From the NCBI GenBank assembly GCA_018383195.1, contig JAGZOP010000027.1, positions 1-27,049 on the forward strand: a stretch of 27,049 nt of DNA. Direction: 5' to 3'. Origin of the DNA: Clostridiaceae bacterium. Its GTDB lineage: Bacteria > Bacillota > Clostridia > Oscillospirales > Butyricicoccaceae. Each line of letters opens with the position of its first letter. Positions within the stretch are counted from its first letter, which is position 1. Positions 14,934-22,690 of this stretch are shown here, piece after piece. The position numbers and the translations under genes are program-made. The notes below the pieces were generated by a model that had not been told where the DNA came from, searched no databases, and saw only the letters and a list, made by a program, of their open reading frames with translations.

Positions 14934-16295
14934 ATGGAAAAGATTAAACCCAGAACACTGTCCGGTTTTATGGAGCTGCTTCCGCAGAAGCAGGCACAGA
15001 TGGAGCGTGTGATGGAAACCCTGCGCGAAACCTATGCGCTGTATGGATTTTATCCGCTCGATACACCGGTGCTCGAATCGTCCGATGTCCTGCTTGCCAA
15101 GGGCGGCGGTGAAACCGAAAAGCAGATTTACCGCTTTCAAAAGGGCGACAGCGATCTGGCGATGCGTTTCGATCTGACTGTGCCGCTGGCAAAGTATGTG
15201 GCACTCAACTACGGGCAGCTGACCTTCCCGTTCCGCCGTTACCAGATCGGCAAGGTTTACCGCGGTGAACGTGCACAGCGCGGACGTTTCCGTGAATTTT
15301 ATCAGGCGGATATTGATATCATTGGCGACGGGCAGCTTGATATTATCAACGAAGCCGAGATTCCGTCCATTATCTACAAGACGTTCTCCAAGCTGGGCTT
15401 GGAGCGCTTCAAAATCCGCATTAACAATCGTAAGGTGCTGAGCGGTTTCTTTGCCTCTCTCGGGCTGACCGAGCAGGCGGGCGATGTGATGCGCACCATC
15501 GACAAGCTGGAGAAAATCGGCGCGGACAAGGTGCGTGAAATTTTGGTAGAGGACTGCGGCGCTTCGGCGGAGCAGGCAGAAGAAATCCTGAAGTTTATCA
15601 CCATTGAGGGTGGCACACAGGGCATCCTCACAGCGCTCGAGGGCTATAAGGGCAGAAATGAGGTGCTCGACCTCGGCATCGATGAACTGACTACCGTTGC
15701 AACTTATATGGAGGCGTTCGGCGTTCCGGCGGATCACTTTGAGATTGACCTGACCATTGCGCGCGGTTTGGACTACTACACCGGCACGGTATATGAAACC
15801 ACTATGCTCGATCATCCGGAAATCGGCTCGATCTGCTCGGGCGGCCGCTACGACAACCTTGCAGAATACTATACCGATAAGCAGCTTCCGGGCGTCGGCA
15901 TTTCGATTGGCTTGACCCGTCTGTTTTTCGTGCTTGAGGATAAGGACTATCTCAATGAGAATCCGCCCGCAGCACCGGCAGATGTGCTCATCCTGCCGAT
16001 GACCGAGGATGTTGGTCCGGCGATTGCTTTGGCAACCCGCTTGCGCGAAAGCGGCGTGCGTGTGCAGCTGCACTGCGAAAAGAAAAAATTCAAGGCGAAG
16101 ATCACCTATGCAGACAAGCTGCATGTGCCGTATGTCATCTTTATGGGCGAGGATGAGATTAAAAATGATATCGTTGCGCTCAAGGAACTGACAACCGGCG
16201 AGCAGACTAACACCGGCTTCGACGAAGCGCTGGCGCGTATTCAGACCGGTCTTGCAGAGCGCGCGAAAGGCAAGGTTATCGTAGACCGCGGTTAA
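14934..16295 (+). CDS. hisS: Histidine-tRNA ligase
   Basis: This 453-residue class II synthetase charges tRNA-His. The N-terminal catalytic domain contains MRFDLTVPLAKYVA and the motif 2 region RGERAQRGRFREFYQADIDI. The HisRS-specific ARGLDYYTGTVYE lies at about 276-288, followed by CSGGRYDNL and motif 3 GVGISIGLTRLFF. The C-terminal alpha/beta domain from about residue 345 (PADVLILPM) binds the anticodon. It is a catalytic synthetase, not the HisZ regulatory paralogue, because the histidine-binding and motif 3 arginine segments are complete. AAAGGGG precedes the ATG. It is followed at 95 bases by aspS, a common pair in Firmicutes. Confidence 0.95.
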   Translation: MEKIKPRTLSGFMELLPQKQAQMERVMETLRETYALYGFYPLDTPVLESSDVLLAKGGGETEKQIYRFQKGDSDLAMRFDLTVPLAKYVALNYGQLTFPFRRYQIGKVYRGERAQRGRFREFYQADIDIIGDGQLDIINEAEIPSIIYKTFSKLGLERFKIRINNRKVLSGFFASLGLTEQAGDVMRTIDKLEKIGADKVREILVEDCGASAEQAEEILKFITIEGGTQGILTALEGYKGRNEVLDLGIDELTTVATYMEAFGVPADHFEIDLTIARGLDYYTGTVYETTMLDHPEIGSICSGGRYDNLAEYYTDKQLPGVGISIGLTRLFFVLEDKDYLNENPPAAPADVLILPMTEDVGPAIALATRLRESGVRVQLHCEKKKFKAKITYADKLHVPYVIFMGEDEIKNDIVALKELTTGEQTNTGFDEALARIQTGLAERAKGKVIVDRG

Positions 16296-16390
16296 TGGAA
16301 AAGAGTGGAGAGCGGAGTGCACTCGCGTGCTTCTGTATATGCTCTCTCTGTGTTGAATTTTGGAAAAAGATTGATAAGGACTGATGAATT

Positions 16391-18199
16391 ATGAATAACA
16401 CATCTATCGCAGGCATGAAGCGCACCCATATGTGCGGCGATCTGCGCCTGTCCGATGCAGGCAGCACGGTCACCGTCAATGGCTGGGTTGACCGCGTACG
16501 CGATAATGGCGGCGTTTTGTTCCTGCTCGTGCGTGACCGCGCGGGCGTTGTACAGTGCACCTTTGATAAATCTGTGAATGCTGAGCTGTTTGACATTGCA
16601 TTTACCTGCCGCATGGAGTTTGTTGTGGCAGTCAAGGGCAAGCTGGCAGCACGCGATGCGGCAGTAATCAACCCCAAGATGCCGACCGGCGAGGTTGAGA
16701 TTATTGCCGAGGAAATTCGCATTCTCAGCAAGGCAGAGACGACTCCGTTTGAGATTGACGATAATAAGGAAGTCGGCGACCAGACCCGTTTGAAGTACCG
16801 TTATCTGGATTTGCGCCGTCCGTCCATGCAGCGCAACATGATGCTGCGCCATCGCGTGACTCAGGTAGCGCGCAACTATTTCGATGAGCAGGGCTTCCTC
16901 GAGATTGAGACCCCGATGCTGACCAAGTCCACGCCTGAGGGCGCACGCGATTATCTCGTGCCGTCCCGCGTGCATCCGGGCAAGTTCTATGCACTGCCGC
17001 AGTCTCCGCAGCAGTATAAGCAGCTGCTCATGCTTGCCGGTATGGACCGTTATATGCAGATTACCCGCTGCTTCCGTGATGAGGATTTGCGTGCTGACCG
17101 TCAGCCTGAGTTCACTCAGATTGACTTGGAGATGAGCTTTGTGGAGCAGGATGATGTCATCGCGGTCAATGAGGGCTTCCTGAAGCGTGTATTCAAGGAA
17201 GTGTTGGATGTGGACATTCAGCTTCCGCTGCCGCGCATGACTTGGCAGGATGCCATGGATAAGTACGGTTCGGATAAGCCGGATGTGCGTTTTGGTTTTG
17301 AAATCAAGGATATTTCCGATATTGCGGCAAATTGCTCGTTCAAGGTGTTCAAGGAAACCGTTGCAAACGGCGGTACAGTTCGCCTGATTAACGTAAACGG
17401 CTACGCGGATAAGTTCCCGCGCAAGGAAATTGATAAGCTGGGTGAGTTTGTAAAGACCTACCGCGCGAAGGGTCTTGCATGGATGAAACTTGCAGCAGAC
17501 GGTTCGATGACTTCGTCGTTTGCAAAGTTCCTTTCCGAGGATGAAATTGCAGCGATCAAGGAGCGTGCAGAAGCAAAGGAGAACGACCTGCTGTTCGTAG
17601 TTGCAGACGCCGACTGGGAGACTGCTGCGGTCGCGCTGGGCGCGCTGCGCTGCGAACTGGCAAAGCGTCTGGGTCTGGCGAAGAAGGACAACTTCAAGCT
17701 GCTGTGGGTCACCGAGTTCCCGCAGTTTGAGTACAGCGAGGAAGAAGATCGTCTGGTTGCAAAGCATCATCCTTTCACCGCGCCGATGGACGAGGATATT
17801 CCGCTGCTGGAGACCAACCCCAAGGCAGTTCGCGCCAAGGCGTATGATATCATTCTAAACGGCTGCGAGTTGGGCGGCGGTTCGATTCGTATTCATGATC
17901 CAGAACTCCAGACCAAGATGTTTGAGGCGCTCGGCTTCACCGATGAAAAGGCAAACGAACAGTTCGGTCATCTGATCACCGCATTCAAGTATGGTGCGCC
18001 CCCGCATGGCGGTCTTGCATACGGTCTTGACCGTTTGTGCATGCTGCTCGGCGGTTTGGATTCGATTCGCGATATGATTGCATTCCCCAAGGTACAGAAT
18101 GCATCCGACCTGATGATGCAGTGCCCGGACGTTGTAGACGGCAAGCAGCTCGACGAGCTTTCGATCGCCGTGACCCGTGTCGAGGAAGAGCAGGAATAA
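16391..18199 (+). CDS. aspS: Aspartate-tRNA ligase
   Basis: This 602-residue class IIb synthetase has the bacterial layout. The anticodon-binding OB fold covers about residues 1-110 (KRTHMCGDLRL, VNGWVDRVRDNGGVLFLLVR). The catalytic domain follows with motif 2 FRDEDLRADRQPEFTQIDLE at about 228-247, the bacterial GAD insertion at about 290-430, and motif 3 GLAYGLDRLCMLLGG at about 541-555. Whether it also charges tRNA-Asn was not judged. It follows hisS and ends before a strong terminator. Confidence 0.96.
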   Translation: MNNTSIAGMKRTHMCGDLRLSDAGSTVTVNGWVDRVRDNGGVLFLLVRDRAGVVQCTFDKSVNAELFDIAFTCRMEFVVAVKGKLAARDAAVINPKMPTGEVEIIAEEIRILSKAETTPFEIDDNKEVGDQTRLKYRYLDLRRPSMQRNMMLRHRVTQVARNYFDEQGFLEIETPMLTKSTPEGARDYLVPSRVHPGKFYALPQSPQQYKQLLMLAGMDRYMQITRCFRDEDLRADRQPEFTQIDLEMSFVEQDDVIAVNEGFLKRVFKEVLDVDIQLPLPRMTWQDAMDKYGSDKPDVRFGFEIKDISDIAANCSFKVFKETVANGGTVRLINVNGYADKFPRKEIDKLGEFVKTYRAKGLAWMKLAADGSMTSSFAKFLSEDEIAAIKERAEAKENDLLFVVADADWETAAVALGALRCELAKRLGLAKKDNFKLLWVTEFPQFEYSEEEDRLVAKHHPFTAPMDEDIPLLETNPKAVRAKAYDIILNGCELGGGSIRIHDPELQTKMFEALGFTDEKANEQFGHLITAFKYGAPPHGGLAYGLDRLCMLLGGLDSIRDMIAFPKVQNASDLMMQCPDVVDGKQLDELSIAVTRVEEEQE

Positions 18200-18240
18200 A
18201 AGTCCGAGAGAAAACGCGATTATATACGCAAATATAATGG

Positions 18241-18275
18241 AAAAAAGCGTGCCGGTTTTCCGGCACGCTTTTTTG
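18241..18275 (+). terminator. Strong intrinsic terminator after hisS-aspS
   Basis: AAAAAAGCGTGCCGG (18241-18255) pairs perfectly with the arm ending GCACGCTTTTTT around a TTTT loop. A long T-run follows a GC-rich stem, about 40 bases after the aspS stop. Confidence 0.9.
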
Positions 18276-18286
18276 GATGCGAAGGA

Positions 18287-18315
18287 TTGATTTTGAGGTA
18301 TCGTTGTGCTATACT
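18287..18315 (+). promoter_or_regulatory. Promoter of the cobalamin-riboswitch transcript
   Basis: TTGATT (18287-18292) and TATACT (18310-18315) are separated by exactly 17 bases, with a TG one base before the -10 box. A start near 18322 would place the whole riboswitch at the head of the RNA. The inverted repeat GTTGTGCTA (18303-18311) / TAGCACAAC (18321-18329) overlaps the -10 box and could be an operator. Confidence 0.75.
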
Positions 18316-18347
18316 AAAACTAGCACAACTTATCTTCATATTTGTGG

Positions 18348-18522
18348 TATTCAGGTGTCTGATATCCGATGGATGGATATCGGGTGAAAAGGGAAGCAGG
18401 TGAGAATCCTGCGCTAAGCCGTAGCTGTGTATGGATGAGCAGTTTTCATGAGGTCACTGGAGGAAACCCTCCGGGAAGACGAAAACTGTGCGGATATCCG
18501 AGCCAGAAGACCTGCCTGAATA
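18348..18522 (+). ncRNA. Cobalamin (B12) riboswitch aptamer
   Basis: The conserved elements are in order. The closing P1 stem TATTCAGG (18348-18355) pairs with CCTGAATA (18515-18522). Next are GGGAAGCAGGTGAGAATCCTG at 18391-18411, then CACTGGAGG and GGGAAGACG in the core. The B12 box AGCCAGAAGACCTGCC is at 18501-18516. It senses adenosyl- or related cobalamins and usually represses B12 uptake, B12 synthesis or B12-independent enzymes. The gene downstream is a secreted stalk-domain protein, which is unusual. The 3' side (18523-18704) carries two terminator-like hairpins that could be the expression platform. Confidence 0.92.
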
Positions 18523-18586
18523 GAACGCACGGGAAATCTCTTCGGACTTTAAGAGAGTGCAGTATATTCGCCAGAGCGATTTTATT

Positions 18587-18621
18587 GCCGTATCTTGATG
18601 TTAGAGATACGGCTGTTTTTA
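18587..18621 (+). terminator. First terminator-like hairpin of the riboswitch leader
   Basis: GCCGTATCT (18587-18595) pairs perfectly with AGATACGGC (18605-18613) and is followed by TGTTTTTA. It lies 64 bases after the aptamer and is the nearest candidate for ligand-controlled termination. Confidence 0.65.
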
Positions 18622-18663
18622 TTCCCGCCCCACAGGGAAGACAGGTGTGCCTCACCTTACGCA

Positions 18664-18704
18664 GTGCAGACGAAGTTCCAGCCTTTGTCTGCACTTTTTA
18701 TTTT
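18664..18704 (+). terminator. Second, stronger terminator in the riboswitch leader
   Basis: GTGCAGACGAAG (18664-18675) pairs over 12 bp, with one G-U, with CTTTGTCTGCAC (18683-18694) around a 7-base loop, followed by TTTTTATTTT. It lies 97 bases before the next gene. Both hairpins would have to be read through for riboswitch-controlled expression of that gene. Confidence 0.75.
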
Positions 18705-18801
18705 GCAGCATTTTTTTGAAAGATGCGGAACTTTTTTCTGACAGAACCGTCAAAAGAATAGAACACTCCAAAATGAATAACAGGATAAGGAGGAACATAA
18801 A

Positions 18802-19866
18802 ATGAAAACGAAACAGATATTTGCAGGATTGATTGGTGCAAGCATGCTTTGCAGCATGGGTGCTGCCGCAACTGCGGCAAATGTGCAGCAGCAGGAAAAG
18901 CTTCCGATTGTAGAAGAAAAACAGCAGGCACCCGAGCGTGTGCTCACATATGGAAAGATTGAATCCATTCAGAAGGAAAACAACATGCCCGTTTCGATTA
19001 CGCTTTCGCGTCTGAAGGAAAATGGTGGCACAGTGGTACTTCGGATTGATACGGATACAATCATGTTTGACAGTGACGCAGGAGTACAGGCTGATTGGAG
19101 TACGTTAAAAGAGGGCGACTGCATTTATGCGTTCCACAGTCCGGTTATGACCCACTCTTTGCCGCCGCAGACAACGGCAGAAGCGATTTTGACCAATGTT
19201 CCGCAGGATGCAGGCGCCGCAATGCTGCACACCGTGAAAGAAGTGGAACAGACTGGGGACGGCGGACTTCGTATTCTGGCAGATCAGGGTGATTTGATTA
19301 TAAGCGTTGGTAAAGATGCAGTAATTTCGCCACTAGATACCAAAAATAAAGTCAGCTTTGCAGATGTCAAGGTTGGAGATCGCATTTTTGCATGGTATGA
19401 TATGGTTCTGGAAAGCTATCCGGGACAGACCCATACCGATAAATTGGTACTGATTCCGGCAGGGACACAAGTTGAGAAACCGATGAATCAGACATATCAC
19501 ATTCTGATTGATGGAGATATGATGCTTCCGCAAAAGGCGGTTGTAAAAAATGGCGTCATTATGGTGCCGCTTCGTGTAGCAGCGGAAGCATTGGGATGCA
19601 AGGTCACATGGGATGGCGCAGAAAAGGCTGCGACAATTACAGACGATGCGCGCACAATGACTGTAACCATCGGAGAAGACTTGTATGTTTCAGCCGCGGC
19701 GCCGGAAACCGACCTCATTGGCATGACTGCACCGCAGAAGTTGGGCGCTGCACCGCATATTGATGCGGAGGGATACACATGGGTGCCTGCAAAGGCATTT
19801 GAGGTGATGGTTGGCTATCAGGTCACGCAGACCGAGGATACAGTCAAAATCGATCCGCAATCCTGA
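18802..19866 (+). CDS. Secreted protein with copper-amine-oxidase-N (stalk) domain
   Basis: A 354-residue protein with a signal peptide: MKTK then a hydrophobic stretch, with likely cleavage after AAATA near residue 26. Residues about 48-125 and 130-220 look like two OB-type beta domains of the DUF5666 kind (TYGKIESIQKENNMPVSITL, LKEGDCIYAF, VKVGDRIFAWYDMV). Residues about 228-350 form a copper-amine-oxidase-N/stalk domain (ILIDGDMMLPQKAVVKNGVI, MVPLRVAAEALGCKVTWDG, YTWVPAKAFEVMVGYQV). This domain is a cell-surface beta module in Firmicutes; it does not imply an oxidase. AAGGAGG precedes the ATG. The only promoter I see upstream is the one before the B12 riboswitch, so B12 control is likely but not proven. 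Confidence 0.8.
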   Translation: MKTKQIFAGLIGASMLCSMGAAATAANVQQQEKLPIVEEKQQAPERVLTYGKIESIQKENNMPVSITLSRLKENGGTVVLRIDTDTIMFDSDAGVQADWSTLKEGDCIYAFHSPVMTHSLPPQTTAEAILTNVPQDAGAAMLHTVKEVEQTGDGGLRILADQGDLIISVGKDAVISPLDTKNKVSFADVKVGDRIFAWYDMVLESYPGQTHTDKLVLIPAGTQVEKPMNQTYHILIDGDMMLPQKAVVKNGVIMVPLRVAAEALGCKVTWDGAEKAATITDDARTMTVTIGEDLYVSAAAPETDLIGMTAPQKLGAAPHIDAEGYTWVPAKAFEVMVGYQVTQTEDTVKIDPQS

Positions 19867-19901
19867 TAAAAATACAGCGCTTTACCGAATCGCGATATTG
19901 G

Positions 19902-19937
19902 ACACCCCCTCTCCTTGGGAAGAGGGGGTGTTTTTTC
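19902..19937 (+). terminator. Intrinsic terminator after the stalk-domain gene
   Basis: ACACCCCCTCT (19902-19912) pairs perfectly with AGAGGGGGTGT (19921-19931), followed by a T-run (TTTTTCCC). There is no matching T-run on the minus strand, so it serves the plus-strand gene only. Confidence 0.88.
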
Positions 19938-19959
19938 CCGTATAGAAAAGCAAACTCGG

Positions 19960-21216
19960 CTATGATAATTCTAACTTCTCAGGGAATGCTTCCTTTCGCA
20001 GAATGCCCCACATTTTATCAATGTAAGCAAGCGTATAGAAGCTTTCATAATAATGATAGTAGAATGCGCCCTTTAATGTCATACGGTAAACGTCATTATT
20101 TTCCGTGACAAAACCGAAGATTTCGGCAAGCTTTAATTCAAAACCATACATATTTTTCAGCGGTATGCCAAAGAACTCCTTGAAATCTTTGGCATCGATT
20201 TTTGTACTGTAAGCTGTCCAGAACAGGTAATAGATCATGCGCTGGCGTAGTGAAAACCGGGTTGTCAATGAAGTTGGAAGCTTTCCCTCGGCGATTCGCC
20301 TGCAATATGCATCCACGGAAAATGTATTGATTTTGAATTGCTCTTTCAGAAGGGTGGTTGCTGAACAGCCAAACCCCAGAAAATTTTCTCGGGTCATCGA
20401 TGAATATTGGGCGTTCTTTTGGCTTGAAAATGTCCAAATGGAAGTGCGGAAATATCCGCACTCCATACAGTATTGGGTGATTGCATCCAACAGTACGCGT
20501 TTTTGCTTCTTGGGCATGGCTTCAAGCGGGCTTGAAGTAAAAGTGAAATCAATAAAGGGATAGACTGCAATATGGTTCGCGCCATTTTGGAATGCAGCAT
20601 CAAGATCAGCTTTCAGGTCATCGAAGGTCTGATTGGGCAGTGCAAAGATAAAGTCCATGGAAACGGTTTCAAATGGAATTTCAGATAGAATCTTTTTGAT
20701 TGCGGCAGCATTGATTGGCGACCTGCCCAAAATATGCTGGAATTTTTCTTGAAATGACTGAATTCCAATGCTGATTTTTGTCACGCCGGCTGTTTTAAGC
20801 GTCGTTAAAACCGATGGGGTCAAGTCGTCCGGGTGCAGTTCAATGCCGATTCCTTCGGTGATGATGAAATGCTCATGGATGGCATCAATGATTTCTTTTA
20901 GGCGGTCTGCTGCAAGCGCCGGCGTGCCGCCGCCGAAATATAGGCTGGTCGTTTTCGTTTTGCCATGATGCTGGCTGCCAACAAGATGAATTTCCTGAAG
21001 CAGCGCATCAATGTAGCGATCACACAGGTCTTTTGAGTATTTCACCTTGCAATAGGGGCAAAAACTGCAAATATTCCTGCAAAAAGGGATATGGACATAA
21101 AGCCCCAAACCTTTGCAATCGGAATAGGGGAGATGCTGGTCAAATTCATTTTTAAAAATGAAAGGCTTCGCAGAACGGGTGAGCCACATTCGCGTAAGAT
21201 TTGTGAGAATACTCAT
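19960..21216 (-). CDS. HemN/HemW-like radical SAM protein
   Basis: A 418-residue radical SAM enzyme of the coproporphyrinogen-oxidase-like group. LGLYVHIPFCRNICSFCPYC holds four cysteines, C46, C50, C53 and C56; the first three ligate the [4Fe-4S] cluster that cleaves S-adenosylmethionine. YFGGGTP (about 93-99), ISIGIQSFQEKFQHILGR and MDFIFALPNQT are group hallmarks. The C-terminus (about 330-400) resembles the HemN C-terminal domain. Members range over coproporphyrinogen dehydrogenase, haem chaperone HemW, haem-opening methyltransferases and C-methyltransferases, so the reaction is not decided. AGGAGC is 6 bases before the ATG, and the gap to the preceding radical SAM gene is 10 bases, so the two are co-translated partners. 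Confidence 0.85.
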   Translation of the reverse strand: MSILTNLTRMWLTRSAKPFIFKNEFDQHLPYSDCKGLGLYVHIPFCRNICSFCPYCKVKYSKDLCDRYIDALLQEIHLVGSQHHGKTKTTSLYFGGGTPALAADRLKEIIDAIHEHFIITEGIGIELHPDDLTPSVLTTLKTAGVTKISIGIQSFQEKFQHILGRSPINAAAIKKILSEIPFETVSMDFIFALPNQTFDDLKADLDAAFQNGANHIAVYPFIDFTFTSSPLEAMPKKQKRVLLDAITQYCMECGYFRTSIWTFSSQKNAQYSSMTRENFLGFGCSATTLLKEQFKINTFSVDAYCRRIAEGKLPTSLTTRFSLRQRMIYYLFWTAYSTKIDAKDFKEFFGIPLKNMYGFELKLAEIFGFVTENNDVYRMTLKGAFYYHYYESFYTLAYIDKMWGILRKEAFPEKLELS

Positions 21217-21226
21217 AACAGTGCTC

Positions 21227-22129
21227 CTAAATATATTTTAAGTATGTGAACAACATTTCAAGGATGATCCGAATATTTCCGCTAAACAAAAGCGTATATT
21301 CGGCTACAAAGAAATAGCCACACTTTTCACACAGATGGGGCACCTCAATACAGCGACCGCAAGTGGAGACCTTTCCATTTTCCATCACAACGCATTGATG
21401 ACAGGGAGTTGGGAAATTATTCTGGATTAAGTACGGGAACGCACTTTTCAGGTTGAATACAGGAGCGCCCTCTTTCATCATTCTGGTAATCGTTTCGCAG
21501 CATTTTGCTTTTTCTTCTTTGGAAAGAGCGAGTTCCTCCGTGTCTGGATATGGCGTGTGGAAGTTGAACGAAACCGCGCGGACATGATTGGTGTCACGCG
21601 CAGCAATACAGACATCCTGAACGGAATCTTTATTGATCTGGTTGATTGCCATGTAAAAGCAGATGTTATCAGCAGTTGCATTTTTGATATTTTCCATGAT
21701 GGCGTCATAGGTATCACCGCGAATTGCATTGTGGCGTTCACGGTCTCCGTCCAGACTGAGTAGGATTAAATCTGCTTCTGGCAAATCTATGGGAAAGGTT
21801 CCGTTTGTTACAACATTGACGATAAGAAATCCCATTTGTTTTGCTTCAACGACCAAAGCACGTAAGGTATATGTGCCGTCCTGCCAGAGAAAAGTTTCGC
21901 CGCCGCAGAAAAACAGAATGCGTACCCCCATATTATAAAGCTGATGCATTTCTTTTTTTATGTTTGAATAAGGATGAATAACCGCTGTGATATTGTTAAC
22001 GGAGCAATGCCTGCATTTTAAGTTGCATCGATCGGTCAGAATAATGGTACCGAGGATGGGCTGCTTTTTGTGAAACAAAATTGTTTGAATTCCAAACCGT
22101 GCAAAGTAAAGAAATGAAGAAAATTTCAT
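21227..22129 (-). CDS. Radical SAM protein with cysteine-rich SPASM-like C-terminus
   Basis: A 300-residue enzyme. ILTDRCNLKCRHC gives the CxxxCxxC cluster motif (C35, C39, C42). CGGETF (75-80) is the SAM-binding GGE motif. Six further cysteines at 243, 246, 257, 260, 267 and 270 (TPCHQC, STCGRC, HLCEKC) suggest an auxiliary iron-sulphur cluster, as in SPASM or twitch peptide-modifying enzymes. The last 25 residues are hydrophobic. An in-frame GTG at 22141 exists, but GGGAAG just before the ATG at 22129 favours the latter. A small peptide gene and a terminator lie immediately upstream, and a HemN-like gene follows at 10 bases. Peptide modification is an inference from architecture and context. 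Confidence 0.8.
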   Translation of the reverse strand: MKFSSFLYFARFGIQTILFHKKQPILGTIILTDRCNLKCRHCSVNNITAVIHPYSNIKKEMHQLYNMGVRILFFCGGETFLWQDGTYTLRALVVEAKQMGFLIVNVVTNGTFPIDLPEADLILLSLDGDRERHNAIRGDTYDAIMENIKNATADNICFYMAINQINKDSVQDVCIAARDTNHVRAVSFNFHTPYPDTEELALSKEEKAKCCETITRMMKEGAPVFNLKSAFPYLIQNNFPTPCHQCVVMENGKVSTCGRCIEVPHLCEKCGYFFVAEYTLLFSGNIRIILEMLFTYLKYI

Positions 22130-22231
22130 AGGACTTCCCACTTTCTTTGAAGTTCGCTGAAGATCGATTGATATAAATATTCTATCACATCTCTGCGGAT
22201 ACTGCTATATAGATAGGTAAAAGCCAGAAAT

Positions 22232-22277
22232 AAAAAAAGACTTGCTTCCCATGACTGATCGGAAGCAAGTCTTTTTT
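22232..22277 (-). terminator. Terminator between the small peptide gene and the radical SAM genes
   Basis: A perfect 17-bp stem (22233-22249 with 22261-22277) surrounds an 11-base loop. On the minus strand it ends in seven T. It begins 3 bases after the stop codon of the 61-residue peptide gene. Partial read-through here would give much peptide mRNA and little enzyme mRNA. The stem is A/T-flanked on both sides, so it could work in either direction. Confidence 0.85.
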
Positions 22278-22279
22278 GT

Positions 22280-22465
22280 TTATTTTTTGTGTACACGAAC
22301 CGGCTGCAAGGCAGGAAATCCAAAACGGCGATGCAGAAAATCAGATATCTGCAAAAATTCGTCCGAAAATCCAAAACGCATGGCAAGTCGGTAAAGGGGA
22401 AGAAAAATTTTGTATAGTGAGAAGTGTTTCATAAAATCAGATAAAATTGTACGCATAAAATTCAT
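22280..22465 (-). CDS. Small cationic peptide, candidate precursor for the radical SAM enzymes
   Basis: A 61-residue peptide beginning MNFMRTILSDFMKHFSLYK. AAAGGAG with 7 bases to the ATG is one of the clearest ribosome sites in the region, which supports real translation. It has no cysteine, is rich in Phe, Leu, Arg and Lys (net positive charge), and could form amphipathic helices. Its end, RRFGFPALQPVRVHKK, is proline-containing and basic. I recognise no family. It lies just before a terminator and two radical SAM genes in the same direction, the usual place for a modified-peptide precursor. It could instead be an unmodified small membrane-active protein. A TATAAT on the minus strand (22494-22489) may be its -10 box, with no good -35. 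Confidence 0.6.
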   Translation of the reverse strand: MNFMRTILSDFMKHFSLYKIFLPLYRLAMRFGFSDEFLQISDFLHRRFGFPALQPVRVHKK

Positions 22466-22582
22466 TTGCGAACTCCTTTCTGATAATTATTATAAATCAG
22501 AAAACGGTTTAGGAAATGGACGAATCATGTCGCAGCTGTAAATAAATTATGAATATATGGCTTGGAGAGAGGTTGGCTTATC

Positions 22583-22611
22583 TTGCATATTTGTACGCAA
22601 AATGGTATACT
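22583..22611 (+). promoter_or_regulatory. Plus-strand promoter facing into a minus-strand gene
   Basis: TTGCAT (22583-22588), a 17-base spacer and TATACT (22606-22611) make a good housekeeping promoter. No plus-strand gene follows until 23201, and the RNA would first run antisense through the 22691-23107 gene. It shares ATGGTATACTAAA with the promoter at 24270-24297. Confidence 0.5.
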
Positions 22612-22690
22612 AAATCAAGTCGCAAAAACAAAAAAATCGTTGAGAAAAGAAAAATAATGTCGAATTCAAGAACTTAAGGGAAGAATCTGC

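Noticed and set aside
14928..16322. Minus-strand open frame of 464 codons opposite hisS
   Set aside because: Shadow of hisS, without family character or ribosome site.
16308..16346. Hairpin GAGAGC...GCTCTC between hisS and aspS as a terminator
   Set aside because: The stem is only 6 bp with a 27-base loop and no T-run follows. It may be incidental.
16292..17770. Minus-strand open frame of 492 codons opposite aspS
   Set aside because: aspS is unmistakable on the plus strand, and the antisense frame is a composition artefact.
22130..22141. GTG start four codons upstream for the first radical SAM gene
   Set aside because: No ribosome site lies before the GTG, while GGGAAG lies at a workable distance before the ATG at 22129.
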